Source: Kappaphycus alvarezii
Taxonomy: Eukaryota; Rhodophyta; Florideophyceae; Gigartinales; Solieriaceae
Reading direction: 5' to 3'
NCBI GenBank assembly: GCA_002205965.3
Contig: NADL03000570.1
Location: 105,327-169,326, forward strand
DNA: 64,000 nt
In this document: positions 45,681 to 56,883 of the stretch, one piece after another
How the letters are laid out: every line of letters starts with the position of its first letter
Numbering within the stretch: the first letter of the stretch is position 1
Notes under the pieces: generated by a model
Seen by the model: the letters and a program-made list of their open reading frames with translations, nothing else
Database searches by the model: none
Told to the model about the DNA's origin: nothing
Position numbers and translations under genes: made by a program

Positions 45681-45797
45681 CAGATTGAAAGTGTATATAC
45701 TCAAGCAAAACCTCGTTCTCAGGGTATGTCAGTGGCTACCTAAATTTGGCCTCGACTGCGATTGCTTTTATCAGGAGAATTACGGGGGGAAATGTTT

Positions 45798-45990
45798 GGG
45801 TGCTTTAATGTTTGAAAGATGTGGTCGGTTGGGGCCCGGAATATCTTAGAGGGTTTCTGGTGGTGGAAAGTCCTATTTGCAAGCAAAGTTACCTGATATC
45901 TTGTATGAAGCAAAGTAATTTGAGCATACCACGAGGTATGCCCGCTCCTTATTCTTCTCCCCACAAATTAAGTAAACCACGTAAACGTGC
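45798..45990 (-). mobile_element. LINE 3'-end fragment (3' UTR type X)
   Basis: On the minus strand it ends CCGACCACATCTTTCAAACA then TTAAAGCACCC. It contains GGCATACCTCGTGGTATGC, a perfect-arm hairpin (GCATACC/GGTATGC, about 45922-45940), and AAGATATCAGGTAACTTTGC. It is homologous to 40945-41312 and partly to 42148-42300. Confidence 0.5.
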
Positions 45991-46320
45991 CCAAACATTT
46001 CATTAAGTAAACCACCCAATTAAAACCCCCTCATTTCCCCCGTTTTATTGAAAAAGAACCCATTTCTTTTTTAAATTGTTGAGATGCTTTTAGAATAACT
46101 CAAACGAACCTGGATACCGCGCCAGGCGTACCTGGCCTTAACCTTTCGAGAGCAAAAATTCCACATAAAATTCCACTGCCGTATCAGATTGGATTAGTAA
46201 CCTAAGGAACAGCATCGAAAACCGGGACGCCTTCGGATATTTAGTTGAATGTTAGGAATGAGTTGAACGGTGGAAATATTTTGCGTAACTATCGAAGAGG
46301 ATAGTTTTATGTGGTTTTAT

Positions 46321-46382
46321 GTGGTTCTTTGGAAAACTGTGGGATAGATCGGATATATCTTCCAAGAGTAAAACACTCAAAC
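46321..46382 (+). repeat. LINE-B 3' tail relic
   Basis: About 60 bases match the last part of LINE-B at 45290-45350 (GTGGGATAGATCGGATATAT, CTTCCAAGAGTAAAACAC). Confidence 0.6.
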
Positions 46383-46857
46383 CTCTCCCCGTTTTATATA
46401 GAGATGCCTCGGTGTCCGAGATAATTACATTTTCACCATGGTGTCTAGTGGGTGCGTCTTCATCCGGAACGTAAAGCGTTCATTGCTTGGGTCAGTTGTA
46501 AGAGATGCAACTATCGAGCGGAATACTAGCTGCTCAGCCATGAAACAAAATCCAAGGGAGTTTGTACAGTTCTGATAAACGCTGCTTCAGGAGCTCTTGT
46601 GCCTGTAGCGTAAGACTTTGGATCCCGGCTTCAAGCCTCCACACCTTTTACAGTCCGTGATACGGATTGAACACTGTTATGACGTACATGTAAGGATGAG
46701 TTTTGAATATGGCCGTGGCGATAATCTATAATGGGTTCATACGGTACAGTAAAGAATTGAGATTCGTCGCCTCTTCGGTTATTCAAAATATGCACAGTTT
46801 GCGTCCGCTGCTGCTACACAACAGTAGGGGGAACTCTTACAGTAGAGGTGTGAACGT
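46383..46857. other. Unassigned
   Basis: I see no coding signal. 46770-46830 faintly resembles the start of the tandem units at 46.9-47.3 kb. Confidence 0.3.
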
Positions 46858-47340
46858 GGGGTGCTTTAATATTTGAAAGATATGGTCGGTTGTGTGTTTA
46901 CATATATGCACCATGCAGAAAGTGAAGGGGCAACACGTCATCACAACGGCAAGGGATGCAGAATACCAAGCAAAGTGCTTGAACGTATCATTTGATTGTG
47001 ATATGATGGTGCGAATGCATTGTGGCTTCGTTCCCGACTCTCGTGATGGGATTTCAGTATTGAGGGGTTTTTTGGTGAGCCGCGTTAGTTTATTTCATTA
47101 CACCTAGATCATACTGAAAAAAATTTATATTTGTCGTCTCTGCTGCTGCGATGTAACAATAGGGGCAACCCGTCATCATAACGGCAAGCAATGCAGATTT
47201 TCAAGCCAGGTGCTTGAACATATCGTTTGATTGCGACATAACGGTGTGAATGCTTTGTGGTTTTGATTCCGACTCTCGTGATGGGTCTAGTATTGAGGGA
47301 TTTTTAGAGAGCTGCGCCCGCGTTGGTTTGACTTTACATT
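46858..47340. repeat. LINE 3' terminus and two tandem units of about 180 bp
   Basis: 46858-46889 is the shared LINE terminal motif in minus orientation (CCGACCATATCTTTCAAATA). Two direct repeats follow, about 46930-47105 and 47155-47335, sharing GGGGCAAC.CGTCATCA, GTGCTTGAAC.TATC.TTTGATTG, TTCCGACTCTCGTGATGGG-like and TATTGAGGG segments, at about 75% identity. No convincing ORF spans them. Confidence 0.5.
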
Positions 47341-48016
47341 TAGAGAAGTCAGGGGTATTACCGCGTTTTAAAAAATTAGTCGTGTTTTAGGGAAGAGAAA
47401 CTGGCAACGCTAGGACCGAGGGGGCCTACAGCTGAAGAGTTCTGTTAGGTTAATGGTGCACTCCGTACCGTACCTCCGGCCCGATACGTGCGAACAAATG
47501 GAGCGTTGCTCTGCGGTATAATATGTTTTGAGCCGGATATGCTTCGTTGTTGCGGGTTTAGGTCCGGCATGTCGTGCGATTTTGAAAACGTGGAGTTTCA
47601 TACTTGGAACTTTTTTAAATATTTTACAGTTAGAGTGCGTGTATGTACTATATGTTAGTAAAGAGATACAAAAAGCTGTGGGCAGTTGGAGAGATTACGC
47701 GATGAACTGGTCAGAATGGAACATGACTCGACGATTTGACAGCTACATTCAATAAAAAAGTAATTTGATGTATCCAGCGCTTTCTTGGTAAACAATGGTA
47801 AAAGGTGGAATCCGGGTGACGTGGCTAAAAGTTATCCCATTAAGTTAGAAACTATTTGATGTAAATAGTTTCACGTATGAAGTGCATTGAACTTCATTCT
47901 TTACCCATTATGTTTAATGGCTGGCCTCCCTTCCACCTTCTGGTAGATTGGAGTGCCATCCACAGCTTTCGACGCATCGTACGGTTTCGCAATTGGCTTG
48001 ACAATGATACGATATC
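47341..48016. other. Unassigned, with one perfect hairpin
   Basis: GAAACTATTT and AAATAGTTTC form 10-bp arms around GATGT (47848-47872). A similar GAAACTATTTGATGT occurs at 44263-44277. There is no gene I can support. Confidence 0.4.
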
Positions 48017-48634
48017 TACGCTTCGGTACAAATTTACTGGATACCAACCCACATATCTACCACAGTAAATTAACCCCCCATTTACATTATGTTCAACGCG
48101 TTGAAATAAATGAGTTCATAAATCACTTGGAGCATTTCGGGGAATTGTCGGTTGAGAATACTGACAGTGAAGCAGTCAACGCTTTCCCCTGGTAGCACAG
48201 TCTGGTACTTCGATTAGTTGCAACGAGAGATTGCTTGAGAAGAGGTTGGAACCAAAGGTGGAAAGGAATGTGAACTTGTTTAGAGTACTGTATGCCAGGG
48301 ATTGCGTGTGTAAGGTATGGCATAGTGCTAAACCGCATTGAATGTTGACGAAATAGTGCAGGAAGGTTTGCCAGATAGTCACCACAAGCATGCTTCGAGA
48401 TAGTTTCTGCTAGGATTGCGAGAATGACGGACCAGGATTATTGGAATATAATGCAGTGGACGAGACCACTGTTAATTAAAACATTTGTTTAAAGTAAAAG
48501 TGGGTCGGGAGGAATCGATATTTCAAATCGAATTATTATCAAGAAATTACAGTAATGTATGGTGTGAAGCCTACCACGGCCGAGGTCGCGGGTGTATCGC
48601 CAAACTAGACCTTTCTGCAAGGCATGGACGTAGT

Positions 48635-48844
48635 GATACAGCAGCCTCATTTGTCATTTTTACTACAACCATTCATCTGCACTTGATTGCACTATTTCCG
48701 CGAAAAAGAGTAAACGGTAATCCATTCATCAGCACTGCATCACCTTATACACTGGACTACTCTTTTAATCTCCTATTTCCCGGAAATAAGGTAATCGTGC
48801 TTATAAATGGTTGTAATGCACGTGACAAATGAGGCTGTTATATC
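48635..48844. mobile_element. MITE-like long imperfect hairpin
   Basis: The arm 48635-48704 (GATACAGCAGCCTCATTTGT...) pairs with 48773-48844 (...ACAAATGAGGCTGTTATATC) at about 75%, around a 68-base loop. Weaker pairing extends some 14-20 bases outward (GACGTAGTGATA and ATCATTACGTGG). A foldback transposon is the simplest reading. Confidence 0.5.
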
Positions 48845-49577
48845 ATTACGTGGCGACGTCGAAGTCATTAAAAGGATTTTCTCGGGGGACAATAATGTCA
48901 CAGGCGGCGGAAATCTCATGCTGCAATGGAATGTTATTCTGTATGAATCCGGGAGCATTTTCGACCATTGCGAGTATTACGTACTGCGCAGTACTGTACA
49001 GTGGTAGGTATTACTGGGCTGATTCCATAATAACTTAGAAATTAGAAAATGGGCCAATCAAGTTTTTTTGAAACAAGCCGGCATAAGCGGTCCAAAGATT
49101 CATCTTATTGCGCTCTTGTTCACCGAAACTCCCAACCCCCAAAAAAGAAGTCACATTGTAGTCCAGTACAAAGGCAAATGACCCCTCTCAGCCAATAGTT
49201 TCGGCCCACTAAATCAGCTCAACTTGAAGAATCCCCGATATTGCCGACACGATCTAAAAAATGTTCCTTCAGATGGCACATTCGAAAACGACTGGATTGG
49301 TTTTCCCGCCAGCATCGCGGTCCTGCGTCTTCCCATTACTTGCCCCGTTCAGGCCGACATTTTACCGGTCGAGTAGATTGTTACCGCATATCTTTCAGAC
49401 AGATATACAGCAACAAACTACTCGACATGTTCACCCGCGGGAGTGATGCTCATGGATTCAAAAAGCGTTTCACCACCTCAACCACATGCCAACATTACTT
49501 CTAGTTTCTACATCCCACCGTCCCCCACAGACTCCTCTCTCCGTCATTCCCGCTTACATCATTCTCCTCCCTCTCCC

Positions 49578-49586
49578 TGATATAAA
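49578..49586 (+). promoter_or_regulatory. TATA box of LPMO copy 3
   Basis: TGATATAAA lies 145 bases before the ATG at 49731, conserved with the other two copies. Confidence 0.55.
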
Positions 49587-49730
49587 CCCATCGGCAACCG
49601 TCACTTCCAGCGCGCTTCTACCTCCTACTCACAACCATTTGCCCTCCTACTCGCAACTTTTCAACCTCTTACTCATTACTGCATCACCCTACATCCCAAT
49701 CATCATCACTATTCATCAATTTTTTCAACA

Positions 49731-51177
49731 ATGCCTACTTCTCCCGCCCTCCGATTTCTTGCCCTCCTACTCCCCCTCCTTCTCCTCTTCCTCCATCCCC
49801 TCCCTGGCCATTCCCACGGTCTCCTAACCTACCCCCCCTCAACGCGGTGCCCTCAACCCCCTCAACCGCTTCAACCTGAACGCCACCTTTCCCTCCACCC
49901 CCATAGACGGCAAGCCTCATTTTCCCGCCGGCGACAAAGACTCTATCCCTGGATCAGCCGCCCGATCGCAAGTACGTGCCGCCCAACCAGAGGGCTGGTC
50001 ACCCTTTCTCCCTCTGGACCCCGACTTCCGCTGGCGCGCCGGCGTCTGCGGCGACCTCAAAGGCCCAATCGAGGACCACCGACGGGGCGGCCGCTACTAT
50101 GGCGACGGAATGATCACTGCTACTTACACTCAAGGTGAAGTCATCGAACTGTGGATGAACATTGTGGCTAATCACAATGGTTTTGTCGAGCTACATTTGT
50201 GCGACGTGGACAAGTGTGGCGGAGAAATTTCCGAAAGCTGTTTCCGCCAGGGCCATTGCCGTCAACTACAACGTGCACCAAACGCAGCGTGTGACTCGGG
50301 AATGGACTTTCGGTGCGCTCCGATCGACCCGCAGTACCCTGGCCGGTGGTACCTTCCGTGTGCCACGCTACCCGAGAATACTCAGGAGTACTATGGCGGA
50401 AGTAAGATGACATATCAGTTGCCAGAGGGAATGGCATGTGAGCATTGCGTTCTGCACTGGTTTTGGAGCGCGGCGAATACTTGCAATCCCCCGGGAGTGA
50501 TTGCCTTTTACGAAGGAGAGTTTGGCCCGAGAACGTGGGGCGATTGTTTTGGACAGGGGGGTGCTAGGGGAGGGTATACTACGGAACAGAGAGATTGTGG
50601 AAGGGATCGGTTCCCGGAGGAGTATTACCAATGTGCGGATATTAAGATTGTAGGCCGGGGTGAGGAGAGTGGAGGGGCAACGAATGAGCCAGGGCCAACG
50701 GTGACGCCCACGCCGAGTGTAGCACCCAGGGCTGGGTCGGTGGGTGATAAGAGCGGTGAAGTGCAGACAGGGGCGGCTACGAGTAGCCCGGAGGTGGAGG
50801 TGAGCGGGACACCAGAGGCGTCCATGGGCGCTTCAGGAGGGGTGGCGGGTCAGATGCAAAACGTGTTTGAAAAGTTGGTATTGGTGGCGGATGGTGAGGT
50901 GGTGGAGACGCTGAGAAATGGGAGCGAGGTGAATATCTCGAGATATGACCAGGTGGCAATTGAGGCGGTGACTAGAAATGTGGTGTCGCGGGTGGTGTTC
51001 TATTTGGATGGGGATAGGGTGTGGACGGACTTTGTGAGACCGTACTTCATGTTTGGAAACTTGGGGAGGGTTCCGAATTATTGGGATGAACCGATTGTGG
51101 GGCGATGGTTCACTCTGACGGTAATGGCGGAAGATGAGGGTGACACAATGGAAGTGGAGATCAAGCTGGTGCGGTGA
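49731..51177 (+). pseudogene. AA15-like LPMO, copy 3 (one frameshift)
   Basis: This is the most intact copy. The first frame gives the signal peptide (RFLALLLPLLLLFLHPLPGHS) and HGLLTYPP with the N-terminal copper His. Seven Cs at 49832-49838, instead of six in copies 1 and 2, then shift the frame. The other frame continues through RAAQPEGWSPFLPLDPDFRW (Trp, where copies 1 and 2 have a stop), MITATYTQGEVIELWMN, the second His in IVANHNG, CEHCVLHWFWSAANTC, YQCADIKIVGRG, a Ser/Thr/Pro linker and the C-terminal beta-rich domain to a TGA at 51175-51177. A single-base sequencing error in the C-run would make it an intact 481-482-residue enzyme. Homology with copy 2 extends from about 49120 to 51370. 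Confidence 0.8.
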
Positions 51178-51370
51178 GGCAAGCTGGGGTAATGATGGGA
51201 CGGCTGTGGGGACGTTGCACATAATTTGCGATGCGAGGAGATGTCCATATGGGGCCACGAGATTGCCCGTTGAAACAACTGGCCGTCTGAAATTTGCAGT
51301 TTTGGCGACAGTAAGACTGTGACTGAATGGTTGGTTTTCCTCTTTTGTCCAACGCAGTGGACATATTGTT

Positions 51371-52090
51371 ATGTAGAGTAGAAAAGAAGTAAAATCCCTT
51401 AATTGATCCAAAAACGCACCGAAGTTGCTGCAGCTCACGTCAAAGTATGCTCGACAGGCACCAACTTTTCTTTCGTAATGTCCACGCGAGTCCACCCTCA
51501 TTCCAGCCAAGCAATGAGTCATCTTGATCCTCCTCCTAGTTCTTTCCCTTTTTCTCGTCCTCTTCTTTCCTCTCGCCACCTCCATCCCTTTCCTTCCACA
51601 GCATTGGCAGTACCAATTTCCCAAACAGCGGCGCTAATATAAACAGTACGCACGGCACTAAAATCACCAGCGATCCAATGTCCGCCTTTACCTCTTCGTT
51701 ACACGAAATATGCTCCACCGCCTCATCTGCCGGACTTTCATCCGTAACTCGTCATCCGTACTGTAATTTTACAACCACACCGCATTAAAGTTAAACAGTA
51801 TTTCCTGAGGCTCAAATACCATTAACTCACCTATCCCACAGCCACCGCCGTCAACTAGCGCAGAAAACAAGACCTTTTGCCAGCATCCATCTATTAGCCA
51901 CATCTATCCACCTCAAAATCCCCATCCGTTCCACAAGCCCCACCAGCAAGCAACTTACCACAACTCGACCTCGTCTAGAGCAAATAACTTCCGGTGACAT
52001 CAAAGGTAACGATTGAAAAACCGCACAGCATGTTCTGGATTCGCCGCCCAATCTGATAGTGATAAATATACCGAGGATACTACTCTCTGA
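51371..52090. other. Unassigned
   Basis: No recognisable gene. Short open frames on both strands are not convincing. CT-rich stretches occur at 51530-51600. Confidence 0.35.
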
Positions 52091-52094
52091 GCGA

Positions 52095-52745
52095 GTTTTC
52101 CCAAAACGGAGGCGTTGCAAGCGACAAGAGTGCTACCGAAGTATGATTACGGGGACGAGAAGAGATCAAAAAGAAAGGGGTCCGAGAGGCTACAAAACAG
52201 TATAGAAGGGGCAGAGTCTACCAAATATGCTCAATGGAAAGCGTTAAAGAAATGTTTCTTAGTATAGAAGTTGAATTTCAGTTTCTAGACTACTTGGGTG
52301 TGCACTTGAAGTTGTCCCCCAGCTTGATTGTCCTCTCTAAGAGAAAGCAGTTTACTCAACTTGTATATACTTTTAGACTAACCTTAAAGTCTCAAAAAAA
52401 CATCATAATTACCTGAAAATACACTCAATGGAATTGGATAGACGAGAAGGACTAGTAGAAAACATTTCTTCAAGGCAAATATCTAGGTGCGATACCCATG
52501 CCCGCCGCCCATCGGCCGGGAGTAGAATTGATGGGACAATTGCTTTTAGAGTTACTCTTAGTAGCATTAGAAACCTTGGCGTGTACTGAGAGCTATTAAT
52601 GCCAGTTTTTCATAAAATAAAAAATAAAGCCATGAGTTTGCCGCACTCATCCAAATTAAAAATATCTTTCAAATTCCGATGCTGTACTGTTCTAAATCCT
52701 GGACTCCTATCATGAGACCTTTTTGAATGCGCAGGTTTAGTAACC
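52095..52745 (-). repeat. Degenerate gypsy-family LTR and adjoining repeat
   Basis: 52095-52465 aligns with the LTR (GGCGTTGCAAGCGACAAGAG, CTACAAAACAGTATAGAAGG, AAGCAGTTTACTCAACTTGT) but lacks the terminal CCCCTATCA part. 52466-52745 aligns with 9761-10080. It is in the same orientation as element 1 and clearly older. Confidence 0.6.
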
Positions 52746-52930
52746 ATCACAATCCACATATTCCGGCGATATTTTTGGATCTTTGTCACAGGATACTCTC
52801 ATCAGTCCTTTCTTTCCACTCTGCCTCCTGATCCACTACCCGTGCTTCACATCTCACAAACAAAAACGCTAAATACATTAAAACACATTTGAGTCAGCAT
52901 AACGCCCTTTCATCACCACTCTAAAACGCC

Positions 52931-53250
52931 ATGCACCGCTTAGCATTACTTCTGGCATTAGTGAAGCTCACTAACGCCAGCTTCTTCAAAACAGCACACT
53001 CGCTCAACTCTTCTCTCGTCAACCTTATGATACCGCTTTCACACTGGAGATGTGCTGTGAGAAGAGAAAAATCATTAACGTGACCTCTAAACACATCGTC
53101 AAGGGAAAGAACGGCAGTCAAATACATAGACAACGCAAAGATATAGAGGCTTTACTCACTACTATAACGGAACCTAGTATCGAATTAGAGTCAGAGGCCG
53201 CAATAAAATCTTCATTTTCTGTCAATATTTGGTTTTTGATGAACAATTAA
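52931..53250 (+). pseudogene. Possible small secreted protein, frame-shifted
   Basis: ATG at 52931 starts MHRLALLLALVKLTNASFFK, which looks like a signal peptide, and the frame stops after 51 codons near 53086. An overlapping frame carries on to 53250 (MCCEKRKIINVTSKHIVKGK...). No homologue is recognised, and AT-rich flanks give no further support. It may be chance. Confidence 0.2.
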
Positions 53251-55115
53251 ACCAAAAAGAAAGTAAATCAATAAGTTTCTGTCTCAACTGACTTTTTTGT
53301 GTGTTTTTTGAACACTTCGCTTCGGTTTTAATCTTTTATTTGCTGCCTTCGGATCCTTGTAGTAGTAAGCAAAATTGTAAGTACTGCCACAAATTGCAGT
53401 CTTAAGTCCGTATCGCCATCAGGACCTGGACAACGGAACCATTGCAAAGCAAGAATCGTAATAAGAGCCACTATAACGACATGGCTGACTTCAACCCTAT
53501 CGTTAGAGAAAAAATTATTCCTAGTGATCCTGGCCGGAATTAAAGTGGCATTATTCTAATCTTGAGCTGATCAAAATAAAAAAATCGGCCAGCAAGACCG
53601 CATTTTGAAGTTTAGAGGAGAGCAAATCAATGTAAACAAACGAAATGTTTCCAAAACCATCATACTGTTGCATGTGACAGATTGGGTCAGTTCAGCCGGC
53701 TCTTGACTGAGTCAGTCAATCGGTGCATACTATAGATAATTAATGAGTAAAATTCTTCTTCTCTTCGCCCTCTTCTTGCAAGTTGTAACGAATAAATACA
53801 TCAAAATTGTCACCGGCCTGGATCATGCTGCGCATCGTCGATAGCTATCCCGACACGTATCTGAGAGGTTCTATGGTATTCAAGGTATTTATGAAATCGT
53901 GTATGCATGAATAGACGTGTTCGCGTTATTTAGAAAACCACTGAATTGTTCGCTTTGGCAATACCACTAAAATATTCAAAACTTTTAGTATGGAATGGTC
54001 CCAAGTGACTCCAGAGTCCCTCAAACAAATAATCCCACAGCAGCAGCAGAAGATTGAGCATGCCAAAAGCCAGATTTCTGCACAAGATCACAACTTTTAC
54101 TTGCTGCAAAGGAGTTCGCTCCTTGGAATCTAAACTGCAAAAAGCCCGAAACAAAGCCTTGTTGTCAAACAATGCACCAATGGAGAGCCAGCGTATTCCA
54201 AAGAAAAACAAGTCATCCTACGTTCTCTGGGAAATTATAATTTGGCAGTTGTTTTTTCCAGATGTAAAACTAATTCGGACCAATAGACAGAAATGAACCC
54301 ACAAACGGTGCCGTTCAGATACGTTTCTGATAATACCCATAAGTGGTCGATGTTCCACCCCAAAACAGGAGAAAAAGAAACAAAAATCTGACAGAAAATT
54401 AAAAATAATTTAATACAGCAGTTCAAAAAACTAAGAAATGGGAACATCTTTGGTGATAGGCTCGCCCGCTGGAAAAGGTTCGAAGATATTCCTGTCTTCA
54501 ATGAGTACTTTTATCGAAATGCTACCGGATATAACTTAATTAAAGTTAGGGACGACACAGATCGTAGTAGTAGGGACGACATAGATCAGAGTAGTTACTA
54601 TCGCGGTTGAAACAAAGTTTATTGCAAACGTTGTGCTCCAAGGAATACACATACATCTCAAGACTTTATGAGGGATGCAGAACAAGTAGAATTGGCCTAT
54701 CGGTGTTCCGAGCCAGTTACCCTGCCAAGGTCCTCCAGAGAAAAGAATAGAACTGGAAGCAATTTCGTAGGAAACGGCGAACAAATACACATGGAAATTG
54801 TGAACGTAGAAGTAAAGCCTATGCAAGAAAATATTCATCCCAGTGTACAGAAACGGGTTGTCGGGGACGCATGGGGTTTCTGAATTGTATTCTTTCGTAT
54901 CGGGGCGGCGGGTCTTTGGGCCAGCTACCTCATAGTGACCTAATACGCAGTCTCTGGAAGGCCTTGGTACGAACGGCGGGTCGCACGGACTTGGTCGCAA
55001 ACGTTGGCCCTTCTGATTCCTGCATAGTTCCCTTCCTATTGCATTCAACGTCCATCTCATCTTGACTGACTAAACCCAACCTTCGCTCCATCTCACTCGG
55101 CGCTCGCGCAGGGCA
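53251..55115. other. Unassigned AT-rich region
   Basis: The only features seen are a near-duplicate pair TAGGGACGACACAGATCGTA / TAGGGACGACATAGATCAGA at 54547-54593 and some open frames (174 codons at 54536-55060, minus) that have no recognisable motif. Confidence 0.35.
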
Positions 55116-55400
55116 TTGGCGCCGGACCTTCATCCGGCTCTCCCCTCAGGAGATTTTCCGTCACGGCTGCAGAGCTCTCGCTACAGCGTTCTTGTCGATG
55201 ACCGCATCGAGTGGATTGCCTCTTTGCGCCTCCAGCGCACGTGGAAAGAACCGAGAAATGTGTATAAGGATGACTCTACTACTCGAACTAGGTTCGCGAA
55301 GTCCACAGTACCCTGCCGCGCTCAAATATACCGTCATTTGACGGACTGCGAGGGGATGTGGTCTTCACAGCCTTGCGGGGCTTGTCGTCAAGCTCGCTAG
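55116..55400 (+). other. Hypothetical ORF, 94 codons
   Basis: It contains SVLVDDRIEWIASLRLQRTW and a Cys/His-bearing end (VPCRAQIYRHLTDCEGMW, PCGACRQAR). The composition looks coding, but I do not recognise it. It borders the gypsy fragment at 55.5 kb and may be part of that or another element. Confidence 0.25.
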
Positions 55401-55499
55401 TCCAGAGTTCTCGCTGTTGTCGTCCCCGCCTCTATCTGTAATCCTATATGCTTACAGCGGGAGTTTTTTAAGTCTCCTGAATCCTCGGTTCAGGTGGTG

Positions 55500-56380
55500 G
55501 AGTTTTCTTCCGGTCCCTTTTTCGCTTGAGTGGGCAATTACTCCAGTCAATAGCTAAACCAATTTTGTCCGTCTAGCAGAACCCAAGGTCCTGTGTAGCG
55601 CGGACTTGTGTTCGGACAATAAAGCGTCATTCTTCCTTCTTGGTCGATCATACGGGAGATCAGTGACTTCTGTTCTGTGCAATGCGGGCACCGGCACCAT
55701 GGCGTGTACTAGAGCGACGAGTTCCTGGTCATCGAAGACAGGGATCTCGTCTTCCACCGCATTCGAAAGTGCGGACGGAGTCCGCAGCCGCGAGAGGGCG
55801 TCCGGAACCTAGTGGACACGACCCGGTCGATACTCGATGGCGAAGTAGAATTCGCTTAGTCGGAGCCGCCAGCGGGTTAGGCGTCCCGTCGATTCCGTCA
55901 GTTTCATTATCTATCGGAGGCCGTCATGATCCGACCGGACTACAAACTGTGTTCCCTAGATGTAGGACCGCAGTGTCGTGACGGCCCACACGAGGCTGAA
56001 TATACGACAGTGCAGCCGCGTACGACCGTACCTGGATGAACCGCTGCGAGTACGCCGGTATACGCTCGGCGTGCACGGCACGAATTTTGTGGGTGTCTAC
56101 CCCATCCGACATGCGCACACGTTCCCGACCACGGGGACATGTGCGGACGTTAACGTCGACAGTCCCGTCCGTGTCCGCGTGGACCCGAGCGAGTATCGGC
56201 ACGCACCCCCCGGTGACGAACGTAAGACGGTTGTCTTGCACCGCATGCGACAGAACGTGCGAGTACATAAACACCGTGCCGAGGAGAACCGGAACGGGGA
56301 GCTTCTCCGCAATGAAGAACGGCACCCGGAAGTGCGAGTTACCGAGTCGCAAGTGGAGCGAAACGAACCCACTCAACCGT
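55500..56380 (-). pseudogene. Fragment of a different Ty3/gypsy element: protease end and RNase H
   Basis: The frame 55924-56376 reads FRVPFFIAEKLPVPVLLGTV and FVTGGCVPILARV, typical of the C-terminal half of a retropepsin domain. Directly after it another frame reads SDHDGLR, ESTGRLTRWRLRLSEFYFAI and EYRPGRVH, a stop, then VPDALSRL (about 55780-55930), the end of RNase H. RT is missing between them, so there is an internal deletion. The sequence is not close to elements 1 and 2. Its upstream part is cut by the insertion of element 2 at 56442. Confidence 0.55.
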
Positions 56381-56441
56381 AGGGGAGCATAGGTTGCCCC
56401 TGCGAGCTGCGGTAGTTGCGCGTCCTTGATGCGGTGCTCCT

Positions 56442-56868
56442 TGATAGGGGTAAATCGGCGGGGGAAGAGATCCTCAGAACCGATTACCCTGAGAAGGAGG
56501 TGTTGCGAGCGACAAAAGTGCTACCGTGGTATTGTTGAACGAACAAAAGGGAGTGTATATAGAAGAGAGTTGAGAAATCTACAAGCAAGTATAAAAGGGG
56601 CAGGGTCTACCACTGACGCTCTGCGACCAGCGTAAGAAAAAGTTTTCTTGGGTCTGAAGTTGACTCTCAACTTCCTACTACTCGGGACTTGGCTTGAAGT
56701 TGTCTGCCAACTTGCTTCACCTCCCCATGAGGAAGCAGTTTACTCAGCTTATATAGACTTTTGGCTGCCCCTAAAGTCCGAACAAAACTACAGAAGATAC
56801 CAAGAAATGCATAAAAATACTTTGTGTGGACAATATACTCTAAGCAAAAGATACTTAAGAAACTAACA
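56442..56868 (-). repeat. 3' LTR of gypsy element 2
   Basis: It starts TGTTAGTTTC and ends CCCCTATCA (minus strand). It has a TATA box (TATATAAG) at 56755-56748 and the perfect GAAGTTGA/TCAACTTC hairpin at 56656-56674. U3 matches the 3' LTR of element 1. Confidence 0.8.
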
Positions 56869-56883
56869 ATTAATTTGGTCCTC

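Noticed and set aside
50833..51624. 263-codon minus-strand ORF
   Set aside because: It is largely antisense to the conserved LPMO C-terminal coding region, and its composition (Pro/His/Ser) is that of a shadow frame.
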